Positions 15,012 through 25,065 are shown, numbered from the stretch's first letter. The stretch: 41,810 nucleotides of DNA from Candidatus Aldehydirespirator catecholifindens (GCA_028283245.1 JAPYNU010000079.1:1-41810); one strand, 5' to 3'. The notes: a model not told the origin generated them from the letters alone. Made by a program: numbers and translations.

Positions 15012-16871
15012 TTAGGGGTTGTTGTGTAGGGTGGCGTGAACGTTTTCGGCGACCTTGTCAGGCAGCCATGACAGTGCTTTCAACTCTTGCAGTTCGGCTC
15101 GCTGAACCGCCCGAACCCCGCCGAACTCCTTGAGGAGTCGAGCTTTACGTGCCGGACCCAACCCAGCGATGCCGTCTAGCGCTGAGGTGGTCATGCGCTT
15201 GCCACGCAGACTGCGATGATAATCGACAGCGAAACGATGACTCTCGTCACGAATGCGCTGCAGCATGTAAAGAGCTTCTGACTGACGCGGTATCCGCAAA
15301 GGATCGCTGCGACCTGGAACAAAAACCTCTTCGAACTGTTTAGCCAACGCCGCAGCAGGGATATCAGCTGCGAGACCCAGGTCTTCCAGCACTTCCACCG
15401 CCACACCAAGCTGCCCTTTGCCTCCATCCACTAGCAGCAGCTGCGGCGGATACGAAAACCTGCCGTCGCGTTCAGCCACCGGCCGGGCTCTCTGCTCTAG
15501 GTAGCTGCTGAGACGCCTAGTTAGCACTTCACGCATCGCTGCGAAGTCGTCGTTGTCAGGCACCGAACGAATCTTGAAGCGGCGATAGTCGGACTTCTTG
15601 GGCAGACCATCCTCAAGCACCACCATCGAACCCACATAATCCTGCCCCGACAGGTGGCTCATGTCATAGCACTCAATCCGCAGCGGTGCCTCGCTCAAAC
15701 CCAGATGCTGCTGCAACTCGTTGAGCGCACGGGCACGACTATTGTGATCAGTGCTGCGCTTCAGGCGATGACGCGCAAACGACTCTTCGGCATTACGCAT
15801 GACAGTGGCTTGAAGCGCCCGCTTGTCGCCTCGCTGCGGAACCCTTATCTGCACTTGCGACTGGCGCATCTCGCTGAGCCACTCACAATAAAGATCGGCC
15901 TCTGCTGGCATGTCAGGCACCAGCACCTGCTTAGGCCATCCCAGCGGATTGTCATCAAAATAAAGCCGCTCCAGTGAACGGCTCACCAGTTCGCTGCGGT
16001 CAAGTTCTTCGGCTTTGTCGATCGTGAAACCGCGACGCCCCATCACCCGACCTCGACGCACAAAAAACACCTGCACTGCGGCTTCAAGAGCGTCGTCTAC
16101 GATCCCAATCACATCAAAGTCCTCGTCTCGGGCACCAACCATCTGCTGAGACTCCACTGCTTTGCGCACCGCTGCCAGTCGGTCCCTCAGCCGAGCAGCC
16201 CGCTCATAATCAAGTTCAACCGCAGCAGCCGACATCTCGCTACTGAGCCGTTCGAGCACCGGTTCGCTGTCGCCTTCCAAGAAGCGCAACAGATCAGCTA
16301 CCAGTTCGGCGTAGTCACCGGTCGATATCTCGCCGACGCAAGGCCCGGAGCACTTCTCAATGTGATAAAGCAGGCACGGTTTGCCAAGAGCGGCATACCG
16401 TTTGAACTTGCCGTCGGTGCAGGTGCGGATCGGAAAAGTCCGCAACAGCAAGTCAAGAGTGTCACGGATCGCGTAAGCGTGACCGTAAGGGCCGAAATAG
16501 CGATTACCTCGACGGCGTCGTCCTCGCATCACCATGGCACGCGGCCATTCATCAAGCATCGTCACGCACAGAAACGGATAGGACTTATCGTCGGTGTAGC
16601 GAACGTTGAAGCGCGGTCGATGCCTCTGGATCAACGAATATTCGAGCATTAGCGCCTCGACTTCGTTGCCCACCTGAATCCACTCAACGGATGTCGCTGC
16701 ATCCATCATCTGTCTGGTGCGCAGCGCCAAATGCGAACCGAAATAGCTGTTGAGGCGCGAGCGCAAACTCTTAGCTTTGCCTACATAGACGACACGACCA
16801 TCGGCATCAAAGAACTGATACGAACCGGGAGCGTCTGGGATTGACCCCGCCTCAGGCCGCTTCACCGCCAC
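15012..16871 (-). CDS. uvrC: UvrABC excinuclease subunit C
   Basis: Makes the two incisions around a DNA lesion after UvrA/UvrB recognition. 619 residues, normal length. Order: GIY-YIG nuclease (GSYQFFDADGRVVYVGKAKS, residues 16-100), Cys pair region (CLLYHIEKCSGPCVG), UVR motif (YERAARLRDRLAAVRKA, about 217), RNase-H-like nuclease with IECYDMSH and LLLVDGGKGQLG, and C-terminal helix-hairpin-helix (IAGLGPARKARLLKEFGG). Start is GTG 16871. It follows uvrA by 65 bases, a spacer made of a 36-bp-period repeat that includes the start codon. In other actinobacteria rapZ usually follows uvrC directly; here an AT-rich lipoprotein gene and a catabolic cassette intervene. Confidence 0.96.
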   Translation of the reverse strand: MAVKRPEAGSIPDAPGSYQFFDADGRVVYVGKAKSLRSRLNSYFGSHLALRTRQMMDAATSVEWIQVGNEVEALMLEYSLIQRHRPRFNVRYTDDKSYPFLCVTMLDEWPRAMVMRGRRRRGNRYFGPYGHAYAIRDTLDLLLRTFPIRTCTDGKFKRYAALGKPCLLYHIEKCSGPCVGEISTGDYAELVADLLRFLEGDSEPVLERLSSEMSAAAVELDYERAARLRDRLAAVRKAVESQQMVGARDEDFDVIGIVDDALEAAVQVFFVRRGRVMGRRGFTIDKAEELDRSELVSRSLERLYFDDNPLGWPKQVLVPDMPAEADLYCEWLSEMRQSQVQIRVPQRGDKRALQATVMRNAEESFARHRLKRSTDHNSRARALNELQQHLGLSEAPLRIECYDMSHLSGQDYVGSMVVLEDGLPKKSDYRRFKIRSVPDNDDFAAMREVLTRRLSSYLEQRARPVAERDGRFSYPPQLLLVDGGKGQLGVAVEVLEDLGLAADIPAAALAKQFEEVFVPGRSDPLRIPRQSEALYMLQRIRDESHRFAVDYHRSLRGKRMTTSALDGIAGLGPARKARLLKEFGGVRAVQRAELQELKALSWLPDKVAENVHATLHNNP

Positions 16872-16932
16872 TCTGTCACCACCCTGCCAGCATCACACGG
16901 CCACCACTCTTTCACCACCCTGCCAGCATCAC
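16868..16932 (+). repeat. 29-bp direct repeat, period 36, between uvrA and uvrC
   Basis: CCACTCT(G/T)TCACC... occurs at 16868-16896 and 16904-16932, 28 of 29 bases identical. On the coding strand each copy contains the mini-ORF ATG CTG GCA GGG TGG TGA, and the copy nearer uvrC runs into its GTG start. Confidence 0.9.
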
Positions 16933-16936
16933 CCTG

Positions 16937-19912
16937 TTACACGAGCATGTCGCGTAGGTAACGACCAGTGTGACTCTCAGGCACTTCCGCTACCTGTTCG
17001 GGGGTGCCCTCAGCCACGATCCGACCGCCACCAGAACCTCCCTCAGGGCCGAGATCAATAAGCCAGTCAGCGGTTTTGACCACGTCAAGGTTGTGTTCTA
17101 TCACCACCACAGTGTTGCCCTGATCCACTAACCGGCCCAGCACGCTCAGCAGTTTGCGCACATCCTCGAAATGTAAACCCGTTGTGGGTTCATCCAAGAT
17201 GTACATAGTGTGACCCGTGGAACGTTTGGCTAGTTCGCTTGAAAGTTTGACACGCTGCGCTTCACCACCCGACAAGGTCGGCGCAGGCTGACCAAGGCGC
17301 ACATAACCAAGACCAACATCTACCAGAGTGCCCATATGACGAGCGATTACTGGCTGATTAGCAAAAAACTCCGAAGCATCCTCGCAGGGCATGTCAAGCA
17401 CTTCAGCAATGTTGAGCCCTTTGAAGGTCACTTCTAGGGTGTCACGGTTGTAGCGCTTGCCTTTGCAGGCTTCGCAAGGCACATACACATCCGGCAAAAA
17501 ATGCATCTCAATGCGGAGAGTGCCGTCACCACTGCAAGCTTCGCAACGCCCGCCCGCCACATTAAACGAGAAACGTCCCGGCATGTAGCCCCGCACTTTC
17601 GCCTCTGCAGTATTAGCGAAGAGCTTGCGAACATGATCAAAGACTTTGGTGTAAGTAGCAGGATTCGACCGGGGGGTGCGACCTATCGGCGACTGATCAA
17701 TACCGATCACTTTGTCGAGATGACCGACACCATCAACACGAGTGTGACGACCGGGCGGGAGCTTCGAACGGTAAACGTGCTGCATCAACGCGCGATGCAA
17801 TATCTCATTAACCAGCGACGATTTGCCTGAGCCTGATACGCCGGTCACGCAAATCAAACGCTGCAGCGGGAATTTCACATCAATGTTGTCGAGATTGTTC
17901 TCGCGGGCACCTCGCACCACCAACTGGGTGCCGTCGCCTTGGCGACGCGTCTGTGGCACCTCAATGCGACGCTCCCCCGCCAAATACTGGCCGGTGATTG
18001 ATTCTTTCGCTTTGAGCAGACCTTTGAGCGACCCAGAATGCACAACAGCACCGCCGTGTTCGCCTGCGCCCGGGCCGATGTCCACCACATGATCAGCCAC
18101 ACGTATGGTCTCCTCGTCGTGCTCCACTACCAGCACAGTGTTGCCGAGGTCACGCATTCGCAGCATGGTGTCAATCAAGCGACGGTTATCGCGTTGATGC
18201 AAGCCGATCGACGGCTCGTCTAGCACATAAAGCACACCCACCAGACCCGACCCGACCTGACTAGCTAGGCGAATGCGCTGAGCTTCGCCACCTGCCAGCG
18301 TGGCTGCGCCGCGTGACAGATTCAGGTAATCCAACCCCACATCAAGCAGGAACCCAAGCCGTGAAAGGATCTCTTTGAGCACCTGATCAGCGATCATCGT
18401 GTCGCGATCATCAAGGTCGAGTTCGGCGAGGGTTTTGGCTGCGTCGGCTATCGGCATCTGACACAGTTCGTGAATGTTGTGGCCGTCCACCGTTACTGCC
18501 AGCGACATGGGATTGAGCCGAGCACCGCCGCAGTCTCCGCAAGGCACCTGACGCATGTATCCCTCAATGTGCTCACGGGCTGCATCGCTTTCGGATTCTT
18601 CGTGACGACGCATCAGATGCGGCACCACACCCTCAAAGCGAGCGTCGTAGACCCGTCGGCGTCCGAAGCGGTTCTCATAGCGGACCTTCACACGGTCCTT
18701 GACACCTTTGGCGTAAAGCAGCAGATCGCGTTGACGGGCAGGCAGCGAACCCCAGGGCACGTCTTGGTTGATGCCGTATTCTTCGCAGATCGCCTCCACT
18801 AGTCGCGGGTAGTAACGCGACCTGCTAGCAGCCCAAGGTGCGATGGCACCACTGGCAACTGTCACGTCGGGGTCAGGTACCACAAGCTGAGGGTCAACCT
18901 CAAAGACACTGCCCAGACCATCGCAGTGTGAACACGCTCCATAAGGCGAGTTGAACGAAAAGTTGCGCGGGGCCAGTTCTTCAAACGACTTGCCATCAGA
19001 GGGGCGAGCCAGATGCTGGCTGAACACGACCCGACGCGGCGTTTCGCTGTCAATGTCTGTGACTTCAGTGTTGGTGACTTCAACGTTGGTGACTTTGGTG
19101 TCAGCTTCAGCAACTTTGGCAGCTTTACCTGAGTTGGTCGATCTGTCAGCGGATCGTGAGGGCACGATCTCAATCTCAACGAGACCGTCAGCTAGCCGCA
19201 GAGCCGTTTCTATTGAGTCCGTGAGCCGCCTTTCCACCCCGTCACGCAGCACCAAACGATCAACCACCACAGCGATGTCATGCGTTTCATAGCGGGCCAG
19301 TTCCAGGCCGTCGCTGCCACCCGATAGGCCGGTGGTGTCGGCCATATCGGCTAGTTCCAGCAGTTCACCGTCCACGACTGCACGAGCGAATCCTTGACTA
19401 GCCAGGCTCGCTAGCAGCGTGTCATAGGTGCCTTTGCGGCCTCGCACCACCGGCGCTAACACCTGGAAGCGGGTGCCAGGCGACATCGCCAAGATGCGAT
19501 CAACTATCTGTTGAGGGGTTTGACGCACTAGGCGCTCACCGGTCTCGGGATCATGAGGCACACCGATACGGGCATACAGCAGCCGCAGATAGTCGTAGAC
19601 CTCGGTGACGGTGCCAACCGTTGAGCGAGGATTGCGTGAGGCGCTCTTCTGGTCGATGGAGATAGCTGGGGAGAGACCCTCAATGAAATCAACGTCGGGC
19701 TTGTCCATCTGCCCGAGGAACTGGCGTGCATAAGCCGAAAGCGACTCGACGTAACGGCGTTGCCCTTCCGCGTAGATCGTGTCGAAAGCCAGCGAGCTTT
19801 TTCCCGAACCTGAGAGCCCGGTGATGACTATCAGTTGATCGCGGGGAAGATCAAGGTCAATGTTTCGCAGGTTGTGCTCGCGCGCCCCAGAGATCACTAG
19901 CCGCTCAGCCAC
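16937..19912 (-). CDS. uvrA: UvrABC excinuclease subunit A
   Basis: DNA damage recognition ATPase of nucleotide excision repair. 991 residues, slightly long. First ABC half: Walker [39 protein letters not shown]; signature [19 protein letters not shown]; second half: Walker [16 protein letters not shown], second zinc module CEACSGDGT...[10 protein letters not shown], signature [11 protein letters not shown] and LDEPTTGLH. The extra length is a Thr/Val/Glu-rich loop near residues 270-285 encoded by a 15-bp repeat. In the first zinc module the upstream CxxC is replaced (LARPSDG) while CSHCDG remains. Start is GTG 19912; TAGAGT lies 6 bases upstream and suggests a leaderless transcript. Confidence 0.97.
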   Translation of the reverse strand: MAERLVISGAREHNLRNIDLDLPRDQLIVITGLSGSGKSSLAFDTIYAEGQRRYVESLSAYARQFLGQMDKPDVDFIEGLSPAISIDQKSASRNPRSTVGTVTEVYDYLRLLYARIGVPHDPETGERLVRQTPQQIVDRILAMSPGTRFQVLAPVVRGRKGTYDTLLASLASQGFARAVVDGELLELADMADTTGLSGGSDGLELARYETHDIAVVVDRLVLRDGVERRLTDSIETALRLADGLVEIEIVPSRSADRSTNSGKAAKVAEADTKVTNVEVTNTEVTDIDSETPRRVVFSQHLARPSDGKSFEELAPRNFSFNSPYGACSHCDGLGSVFEVDPQLVVPDPDVTVASGAIAPWAASRSRYYPRLVEAICEEYGINQDVPWGSLPARQRDLLLYAKGVKDRVKVRYENRFGRRRVYDARFEGVVPHLMRRHEESESDAAREHIEGYMRQVPCGDCGGARLNPMSLAVTVDGHNIHELCQMPIADAAKTLAELDLDDRDTMIADQVLKEILSRLGFLLDVGLDYLNLSRGAATLAGGEAQRIRLASQVGSGLVGVLYVLDEPSIGLHQRDNRRLIDTMLRMRDLGNTVLVVEHDEETIRVADHVVDIGPGAGEHGGAVVHSGSLKGLLKAKESITGQYLAGERRIEVPQTRRQGDGTQLVVRGARENNLDNIDVKFPLQRLICVTGVSGSGKSSLVNEILHRALMQHVYRSKLPPGRHTRVDGVGHLDKVIGIDQSPIGRTPRSNPATYTKVFDHVRKLFANTAEAKVRGYMPGRFSFNVAGGRCEACSGDGTLRIEMHFLPDVYVPCEACKGKRYNRDTLEVTFKGLNIAEVLDMPCEDASEFFANQPVIARHMGTLVDVGLGYVRLGQPAPTLSGGEAQRVKLSSELAKRSTGHTMYILDEPTTGLHFEDVRKLLSVLGRLVDQGNTVVVIEHNLDVVKTADWLIDLGPEGGSGGGRIVAEGTPEQVAEVPESHTGRYLRDMLV
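19059..19103 (+). repeat. 15-bp tandem repeat inside uvrA
   Basis: Three units, plus strand GTGACTTCAGTGTTG, GTGACTTCAACGTTG, GTGACTTTGGTGTCA, encoding [15 protein letters not shown]-like pentapeptides in a non-conserved loop. Confidence 0.85.
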
Positions 19913-19918
19913 TGCCAG

Positions 19919-19924
19919 ACTCTA
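19919..19924 (-). promoter_or_regulatory. Candidate -10 element of uvrA
   Basis: TAGAGT ends 6 bases before the GTG start; no Shine-Dalgarno is present, which fits a leaderless mRNA. The -35 is unclear. Confidence 0.4.
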
Positions 19925-20038
19925 CGCGGATATGCCTCAAATTTTGACGCTATTGACAGCACGTCTGAGCTCTATCTGAGTTACATCAGCACCAAGTCCG
20001 CGATGCAGCAGCGCTGCCAGGTAGTTCACAGCAGGCAG

Positions 20039-21016
20039 TTAACAGCAAGCTTCGAGTGCCGCTACCAGTTCTTGAGGAAGCGGCGACTGGGTCGTCAAAG
20101 TCTCGCCGCTGACGGGATGTTTGAAAGACAGCGACTGGGCGTGCAGAAACGGGCGATTCAGCGCCAAGTGAGAACGACACGAACTGAAAGTTCCGTAGGT
20201 CGGGTCTCCGACCACGGGATGGCCGATGGCATTCAGATGAACCCTGATCTGGTGAGTGCGTCCGGTCTCTAGTCGGCAGGTAAGCAGAGCTGCTGGTGCT
20301 GGCGCCGTGAAACGCTGCTGCACTTGATAATGGGTGCGTGCGGTTCGGCCTCGTTCAGTAACTGTCATCCGCAGAGGATTACGCAGTGAGCGCCCCACTG
20401 GAGCGTCAATGACTCCCGATGCGGCTTCGGGAAGTCCCCAGACCAAAGCGCAATAGAGCCGTTCCGGCTGATGGGCACGCATCTGCTCGACCAGCGAGCG
20501 ATAAGCGCGCTCGCTACGAGCAACAACCAGCAAACCCGACGTATCTCGATCAAGGCGATGCACAATGCCGGGCCTTGCAGGATCGCCGACGCTGACGATT
20601 TCGGGGTAGCGAGCCAGAAGCCCGTTGACGAGAGTGCCCTGCTCGTGCCCGGCACCAGGATGTACCACCAGTCCAGCCGGTTTGTCCACCACCACCACAT
20701 CAGGGTCTTCGAACACCACCGAAAATCTGCCGCTAGCCACATCCTCTTCGGGCAATAAAAACTGATCTTCAGCGGTTGTGGCAGTGATCAGCAAGCACTC
20801 TCCCTGGGCGACCCTCCGAGAACCAGAAGTGACCACCACGCCGTCAATCTGCACATCGCCTCCAGTCACGAGACGAGCCGCAGCGGAGCGGCTTACATCA
20901 GCCAACAACGCCACCGCCCGATCTAGACGCATACCGTCAAGGGCGGCACCTATGGGCTCTTTGTTCGGCTCATAGGGGCCTACGTGGCTATCTGACGGTT
21001 GAGTCGCTTGAGTCAC
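20039..21016 (-). CDS. rluD: Ribosomal large subunit pseudouridine synthase, RluD family
   Basis: Converts uridines of 23S rRNA helix 69 to pseudouridine (role known for RluD). 325 residues: S4 RNA-binding domain (MRLDRAVALLADVSRSAAAR, residues 29-90), then the synthase domain with VVDKPAGLVVHPGAG, catalytic Asp in VHRLDRDTSGLLVVA, LETGRTHQIRVH and GHPVVGDPTYG. The start is taken as GTG 21016, but ATG 20932 directly before the S4 domain is possible. It lies 51 bases after lspA, the common actinobacterial pair, with a GTGACT repeat in the spacer. Downstream (20038-19913) is the uvrA leader. Confidence 0.93.
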   Translation of the reverse strand: MTQATQPSDSHVGPYEPNKEPIGAALDGMRLDRAVALLADVSRSAAARLVTGGDVQIDGVVVTSGSRRVAQGECLLITATTAEDQFLLPEEDVASGRFSVVFEDPDVVVVDKPAGLVVHPGAGHEQGTLVNGLLARYPEIVSVGDPARPGIVHRLDRDTSGLLVVARSERAYRSLVEQMRAHQPERLYCALVWGLPEAASGVIDAPVGRSLRNPLRMTVTERGRTARTHYQVQQRFTAPAPAALLTCRLETGRTHQIRVHLNAIGHPVVGDPTYGTFSSCRSHLALNRPFLHAQSLSFKHPVSGETLTTQSPLPQELVAALEACC

Positions 21017-21071
21017 GTTCAGTCACAAGTAGTCACGAGCAAGGTTCGCCCACAGAAGTCACGAGCGTCAC
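21011..21071 (+). repeat. Repeated AGTCAC/GTGACT words between lspA and rluD
   Basis: AGTCAC begins at 21011, 21021, 21031 and 21057, with CGTCAC at 21066. The first three are exactly 10 bases apart. Confidence 0.6.
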
Positions 21072-21613
21072 GAGTCTTGCTGCTGGCTTGTGTCAGGCGG
21101 AGCTTGAGCACCACCCTTCCTTCCCGCACCGGCGCGCCGGTAGGAACGCCACACCAGAAAAACGCCTCCGACTACTACTCCCATGTCGGCCACGTTCCAT
21201 ACCGGCCACCATTGCACGTCAATGAAATCGACCACAGCGCCTTGCAGGAAACCGTCGCTTTGACGGAAGACGCGATCAGCAAGGTTGCCTAGCGCTCCCC
21301 CGGCGATGCAACCAACAGCGACCGCAGACCAGCGGTCAGATGCCAGACGGCGGTTGAGCAACAACGCTGCAACTACTGTGACCGCGGCGATACCGAGCAG
21401 CGGCCCCAGTCCCTGAAAGCTGCCAAAGGCAGCACCAGTGTTGAAGACGAGCCGCAGCCGCAGAGTCCATACCAGGTCAATGATCCGGCCCCCGTCGAGT
21501 GCCTGCAGTGCCCACCATTTGGTGATCTGATCGACAGCCAGCAGAGATGCAGCCGCGATCAGGGCTCGCAGAGTGTGACGGTATGCGCGCCCGGCTTTGA
21601 CCGGGTCGGGCAT
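21068..21613 (-). CDS. lspA: Lipoprotein signal peptidase (SPase II)
   Basis: Cleaves lipoprotein signal peptides at the lipobox Cys in the membrane. 181 residues with four hydrophobic segments. Conserved pieces: LAVDQITKWWA, RLVFNTGAAFGSF, GGALGNLADRVF with the first catalytic Asp, VVDFIDVQWWPVWNVADMGVV with the second. The tail is Gly/Gln-rich and polar. Start is ATG 21613; an in-frame TTG two codons earlier is less likely. Twelve bases after the DksA-like gene, and followed by rluD. Lipoprotein substrates within the window include the interrupted lipoprotein at 13.1-14.8 kb. Confidence 0.95.
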   Translation of the reverse strand: MPDPVKAGRAYRHTLRALIAAASLLAVDQITKWWALQALDGGRIIDLVWTLRLRLVFNTGAAFGSFQGLGPLLGIAAVTVVAALLLNRRLASDRWSAVAVGCIAGGALGNLADRVFRQSDGFLQGAVVDFIDVQWWPVWNVADMGVVVGGVFLVWRSYRRAGAGRKGGAQAPPDTSQQQDS

Positions 21614-21625
21614 GATCAAACGCTC

Positions 21626-23008
21626 TCAGCGACGACCGAAGTCGCCTGCCTTCACCTCAACACGCTCCGCAGCCCAAGGTATGGCGCGTAGCCGGGTTTT
21701 GGGGATCGGCTCGCCGGAGGTGATGCAGTATCCGTAGGTGCCAGCGTCAATACGTTCCAGCGCAGCATCAATCTGGCTGACCGTGTGGCGAGCCTGGCTT
21801 GACAGAGCAAGATCTCGTTCGCGTTCCACAGCGACGGTGGTTCCCTCGCCGCCTTCCTCGTCGAACTTCACGTCTCCAGGCTCGCGAGTGACTGTCAAAG
21901 AATCGGCTTCGGCCTGATATTCCTCAGCGGAGTGGAGATACTTGGCACGTTCGGCCAGCAGTTTGCGGCGCATTTCTTCAAGGAAGTCCGTACCGAAACG
22001 GTCTTTTGTTGTGGTTTTAGCGGCTGCGCGCGGCTTTCCGGCAGAAGTCTTGCGTGCAGCAGCAGGCTTTTTGACAGCAGGTTTCTTGGCTGCTGGCTTC
22101 TTTGCAGGCGCTTTAGTCGCAGACGCTTTCTTGGCGGATGCTTTAGTCGCAGCAGTTGATGCCTTAGCTGCTGACTTAGCCGCAGTCGCCCTTTTCTTCG
22201 CAGACGCTTTCTTAGTTGAAGTAGCTGCCTTCGTCGCAGTTGACGCTTTCTTAGCAGGTGCTTTAGTCGCAGACGCTTTTTTGGCAGACACAGCTGCCTT
22301 AGTCGTCGATGACTTCTCAGCTGGTTTCTTCGCAGACGCCTTCTTCGTAGCAGCTGCCTTCGTCACAGTCGATGCCTTCTTCGCAGGCGCTTTGGTGGCG
22401 GGCACTTTCTTGGCGGGAGCCTTCTGTGCAGCAGTTGATGCCTTAGCCGCAGTCGCCCTTTTCTTCGCAGGCGCTCTAGTCGCAGACGCTTTCTTGGCGG
22501 GAGCCTTCTGTGCAGCAGTTGGCTTCTTCGCAGGCGTTTTAGTCGCAGGCGCTTTTTTGGCGGGAGTCTTCTGTGCAGCAGTTGATGCCTTAGCTGCTGA
22601 CTTAGCCGCAGTCGCCCTTTTCTTCGCAGGCGCTCTAGTCGCAGACACAGCTGCCTTAGTCGTCAATGACTTCTCAGCTACTGGCTTCCTCGCAGGCGCT
22701 TTTTTAGCAGCAGACACTTTCTTGGCGGGCGCTTTTTTGGGCGAAGTAACTACCTTCGTCGCTGTCGATGCTTTGCTTGCCGACTTGGCCGCAGTCGATG
22801 CCTTCTTCACAGGAGCTTTCTTGGCGGCAGCAGACTTGGTTGCAGCCGACACTTTCTTCGCGGGCGCCTTCTTCACAGGAGCTTTCTTGGCGGCAGCAGA
22901 CTTGGCCGCAGCCGACACTTTCTTGGCGGGTGCCCTCTTCGTAGCAGACGCTTTCGCAGCAGGCGCTTTAGTCGCAGACGCTTTCTTGGCGACAGTAGAT
23001 TTAGGCAC
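21626..23008 (-). CDS. TraR/DksA-family protein with a histone-H1-like Lys/Ala-rich N-terminal domain
   Basis: 460 residues from GTG 23008, which overlaps the divIVA stop; no ATG occurs in frame until just before the folded domain. Residues about 1-345 are almost only Lys, Ala, Pro, Ser and Thr in pentapeptide units ([20 protein letters not shown]), like the tails of histone H1 and mycobacterial HupB, so strong nucleic acid binding is likely. The last 110 residues are DksA/TraR-like: coiled coil ([40 protein letters not shown]) and [20 protein letters not shown]. The usual C4 zinc finger is reduced to one Cys (CITS instead of CxxC, and AERVE without the second pair). The neighbourhood divIVA / this gene / lspA / rluD matches that known in Streptomyces, apart from ileS. 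Confidence 0.85.
   Translation of the reverse strand: MPKSTVAKKASATKAPAAKASATKRAPAKKVSAAAKSAAAKKAPVKKAPAKKVSAATKSAAAKKAPVKKASTAAKSASKASTATKVVTSPKKAPAKKVSAAKKAPARKPVAEKSLTTKAAVSATRAPAKKRATAAKSAAKASTAAQKTPAKKAPATKTPAKKPTAAQKAPAKKASATRAPAKKRATAAKASTAAQKAPAKKVPATKAPAKKASTVTKAAATKKASAKKPAEKSSTTKAAVSAKKASATKAPAKKASTATKAATSTKKASAKKRATAAKSAAKASTAATKASAKKASATKAPAKKPAAKKPAVKKPAAARKTSAGKPRAAAKTTTKDRFGTDFLEEMRRKLLAERAKYLHSAEEYQAEADSLTVTREPGDVKFDEEGGEGTTVAVERERDLALSSQARHTVSQIDAALERIDAGTYGYCITSGEPIPKTRLRAIPWAAERVEVKAGDFGRR
22060..22990 (-). repeat. Imperfect 15-bp unit array coding the Lys/Ala-rich tail
   Basis: Runs of units such as GCAGGCGCTTTAGTC / GCAGACGCTTTCTTG (plus strand) vary in order and carry longer duplications, for example a block from 22431 recurring from 22571. 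Confidence 0.85.
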
Positions 23009-23966
23009 GGGAGCCGAGTTTACCGTTACGCTCTGATGTCTCACGGTCAGAGTTCGCCTTGTTTTCAGGGCCAAAGAAGGCCGCAAGTGCTGCATCGGCA
23101 CCAGCCTGCGGCGCGTCGCTTGTGACCACCTGACGAAGTTGTTCGATGAACCCGTCGTCAGACTCTTGCGGGTGATCTCCAGCAATTTCGCCGTCCAACA
23201 GTTCAGACATGTCAAGCTCGAACGGCATGGTCGGCGGGCCGGTATCTGCATAGTCGGTTTCAAGGCCAGCAACCGAGCTTGCACGGGATTCAAAATCACT
23301 TGTGTCAGCAGCATCAACAACAAATGCGTCGGTCTCATTTCGCTCATCTGGTGACCCTGCCTCTGCGACAGCTTCACCTGAGAGCGCTTCACCTGCTTTG
23401 TTAATGGATGTCACGCTTCGGCTGTCGAAGCTTTCACTGCCCGATTCGTTGAGGCTTGTGGCCTGCTCAAACTCTTGCACGAACGAATGGAACGATGTCG
23501 CCAAGCGACGCAGCGTGTCTCGCTCACTGTCAAGCCTGGCATCAATCTCAATAACACGCGACTCTGACTCGGCCAGCACGCTGGATGCATGGTCTTCGGC
23601 CGAGCGCATCATCTCATTGGCTGTCGCCTCGGCCTCTAACAGTGTTTGCGAAGCCTTCTCCTGTGCTGAGTTGATGATCGACAGCGCCTCGGACCTCGCC
23701 TCAGAAATCGCAGTATCAGCAGTGCGCTGAGCCAGCACCAGAGTGCGCAGCATTGTTTCACGGATTTCGGAATCGCCATCGGCTCTGCTGGCCTCAGCCT
23801 CAGAGTGAGCTTGAGCCAGACGAAACTCCAATTCTCGGATGCGCTCGTCGGCTTGAGCGGCTTGATGAACCGCTGACTTCACGTAGCGGTCGACTTCGCT
23901 CGGGTCATAACCGCGCATTCGCTCGCGAAACTTTATTTCAGGGGCAATATCGGTGAGTGCATTCAT
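23001..23966 (-). CDS. divIVA: DivIVA-family polar growth/septum protein (Wag31-like)
   Basis: 321 residues. Opens with [22 protein letters not shown], the DivIVA membrane-targeting N-terminus, followed by long coiled coil to about residue 165 ([20 protein letters not shown] and an Ala/Glu-rich central helix). The C-terminal half is acidic and low in structure, with [14 protein letters not shown]. DivIVA marks negatively curved membrane and recruits the wall-synthesis machinery. It follows yggT by 50 bases in the normal actinobacterial order; its last codons overlap the start of the DksA-like gene. Confidence 0.93.
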   Translation of the reverse strand: MNALTDIAPEIKFRERMRGYDPSEVDRYVKSAVHQAAQADERIRELEFRLAQAHSEAEASRADGDSEIRETMLRTLVLAQRTADTAISEARSEALSIINSAQEKASQTLLEAEATANEMMRSAEDHASSVLAESESRVIEIDARLDSERDTLRRLATSFHSFVQEFEQATSLNESGSESFDSRSVTSINKAGEALSGEAVAEAGSPDERNETDAFVVDAADTSDFESRASSVAGLETDYADTGPPTMPFELDMSELLDGEIAGDHPQESDDGFIEQLRQVVTSDAPQAGADAALAAFFGPENKANSDRETSERNGKLGSRA

Positions 23967-24016
23967 GGTGCCATCTTGGCACGGTCACCTACTCAGTTGG
24001 TGGATGCTTGACTTCT

Positions 24017-24271
24017 CTAACAAATGATCCCTCGAATGATCTGAATACCTACGATCACGATGATCGGTGAGAAGTCAAGGGCCATGCCGCCAAAGCGAGC
24101 TGTGGGCAGAATGCGCCGCACCGGGTTCATCACTGGATCGGTCACCATGTAGAAAAAACCCGCAACGGTGGCCATTGATCCGTTGGGGTTGAGAGGGAAC
24201 CAGCTCAACACCACCCGCACAAAGATCGCCAGCAGATAGAGAAGAAGCAGCTGACAGATGAGCCCGATCAC
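24017..24271 (-). CDS. yggT: YggT-family membrane protein
   Basis: 84 residues with two membrane segments: LICQLLLLYLLAIFVRVVLS at the N-terminus and FSPIIVIVGIQIIRGII at the C-terminus. Between them SWFPLNPN and MVTDPVMNPVRRILP are the family signature. GTG 24271 has GGAGG 9 bases upstream. The role is poorly known; the gene travels with sepF and divIVA, which suggests a part in division or membrane organisation. Confidence 0.93.
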   Translation of the reverse strand: MIGLICQLLLLYLLAIFVRVVLSWFPLNPNGSMATVAGFFYMVTDPVMNPVRRILPTARFGGMALDFSPIIVIVGIQIIRGIIC

Positions 24272-24380
24272 GCTGGCTGCCTCCGATGCTGATTAGGGCG
24301 CGTTCTGCGATCAGGCCTGTGCTGACATCGAACAGCACTCGCAGCAGCACCAGTGAAGCCGGTTGACAGCAGGTTTGTGT

Positions 24381-24956
24381 TCAATGGCGTCGCCGACGAC
24401 CGCCGCGCAACGCGTCAGAGTCTTCGGGGGTAAGCAAATACACCTGATCTGCGACACGATCCATTTTGCCGCCGATCGCATAACAGAGGCCACTAGCGAA
24501 ATCCACCAACCTTCGCCGCAGGTCACGATCCAGAGCCTGCAGGTTCACGATCACTGGCTGACCTGACTTGAATCTATCTCCGATCTCCTGCGCGTCGTTA
24601 AACGCAGCAGGGGTGACAGCGTGCGGCTTCATTGGATTTGTGGGAGCTTTGGAAGGGATTGATGGCAATATCCGCACATCTTCGTCACTGAAATCGTCTC
24701 GTTGGATGTCCGTTGAGGACTGCGTCAAGTTGACAGGCCGCACTGTGCGACCTAAGCCAGGGTCTTCGGCTGCCGAGTTTGGGTCAAGCCCAATACCCGA
24801 TGTTGGAACTACACCAACCCCGGTCGGGTAGCGGTTGACCGTGCCGCTCGCTGGCCTTTGAGGGGTTGGCGCTTGCTGGGGCCGAATCGGGTCGTCATAT
24901 CCCTCATAGTGCTCGTCAGGGCCGAGCCCAAGATATATCATTGCTTTTTTCAGCAT
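24381..24956 (-). CDS. sepF: Cell division protein SepF
   Basis: 191 residues. N-terminal membrane-binding helix (MLKKAMIYLGLGPDEHYEGY), a Pro/Ser-rich linker to about residue 105, and the SepF core with AQEIGDRFKSGQPVIVNLQ, RLVDFASGLCYAIGGKMDRV and VYLLTPE. SepF anchors FtsZ to the membrane in actinobacteria, which lack FtsA; no ftsA is present next to ftsZ here. A GAGGAG lies upstream of the ATG. It has 109-base spacers on both sides, with no gene in either. Confidence 0.95.
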   Translation of the reverse strand: MLKKAMIYLGLGPDEHYEGYDDPIRPQQAPTPQRPASGTVNRYPTGVGVVPTSGIGLDPNSAAEDPGLGRTVRPVNLTQSSTDIQRDDFSDEDVRILPSIPSKAPTNPMKPHAVTPAAFNDAQEIGDRFKSGQPVIVNLQALDRDLRRRLVDFASGLCYAIGGKMDRVADQVYLLTPEDSDALRGGRRRRH

Positions 24957-25065
24957 CAGTATCGGCAGCTCCTCACCTACAAAACTCTAGCGCATTCATG
25001 GTGAATCCACCGCACCCTTAGCTCAACGTGGCTCACCATGTGAATATTTCAACAGCGCTTAGTGA

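Noticed and set aside
22060..22990. Repeat array considered as CRISPR
   Set aside because: Units are contiguous, degenerate and coding, without unique spacers or cas genes.
21942..23036. 364-codon plus-strand frame rich in Ala, Phe, Leu and Asp
   Set aside because: It is the antisense of the Lys/Ala-rich dksA tail; absence of stops follows from the repeat composition, and there is no start signal or family.
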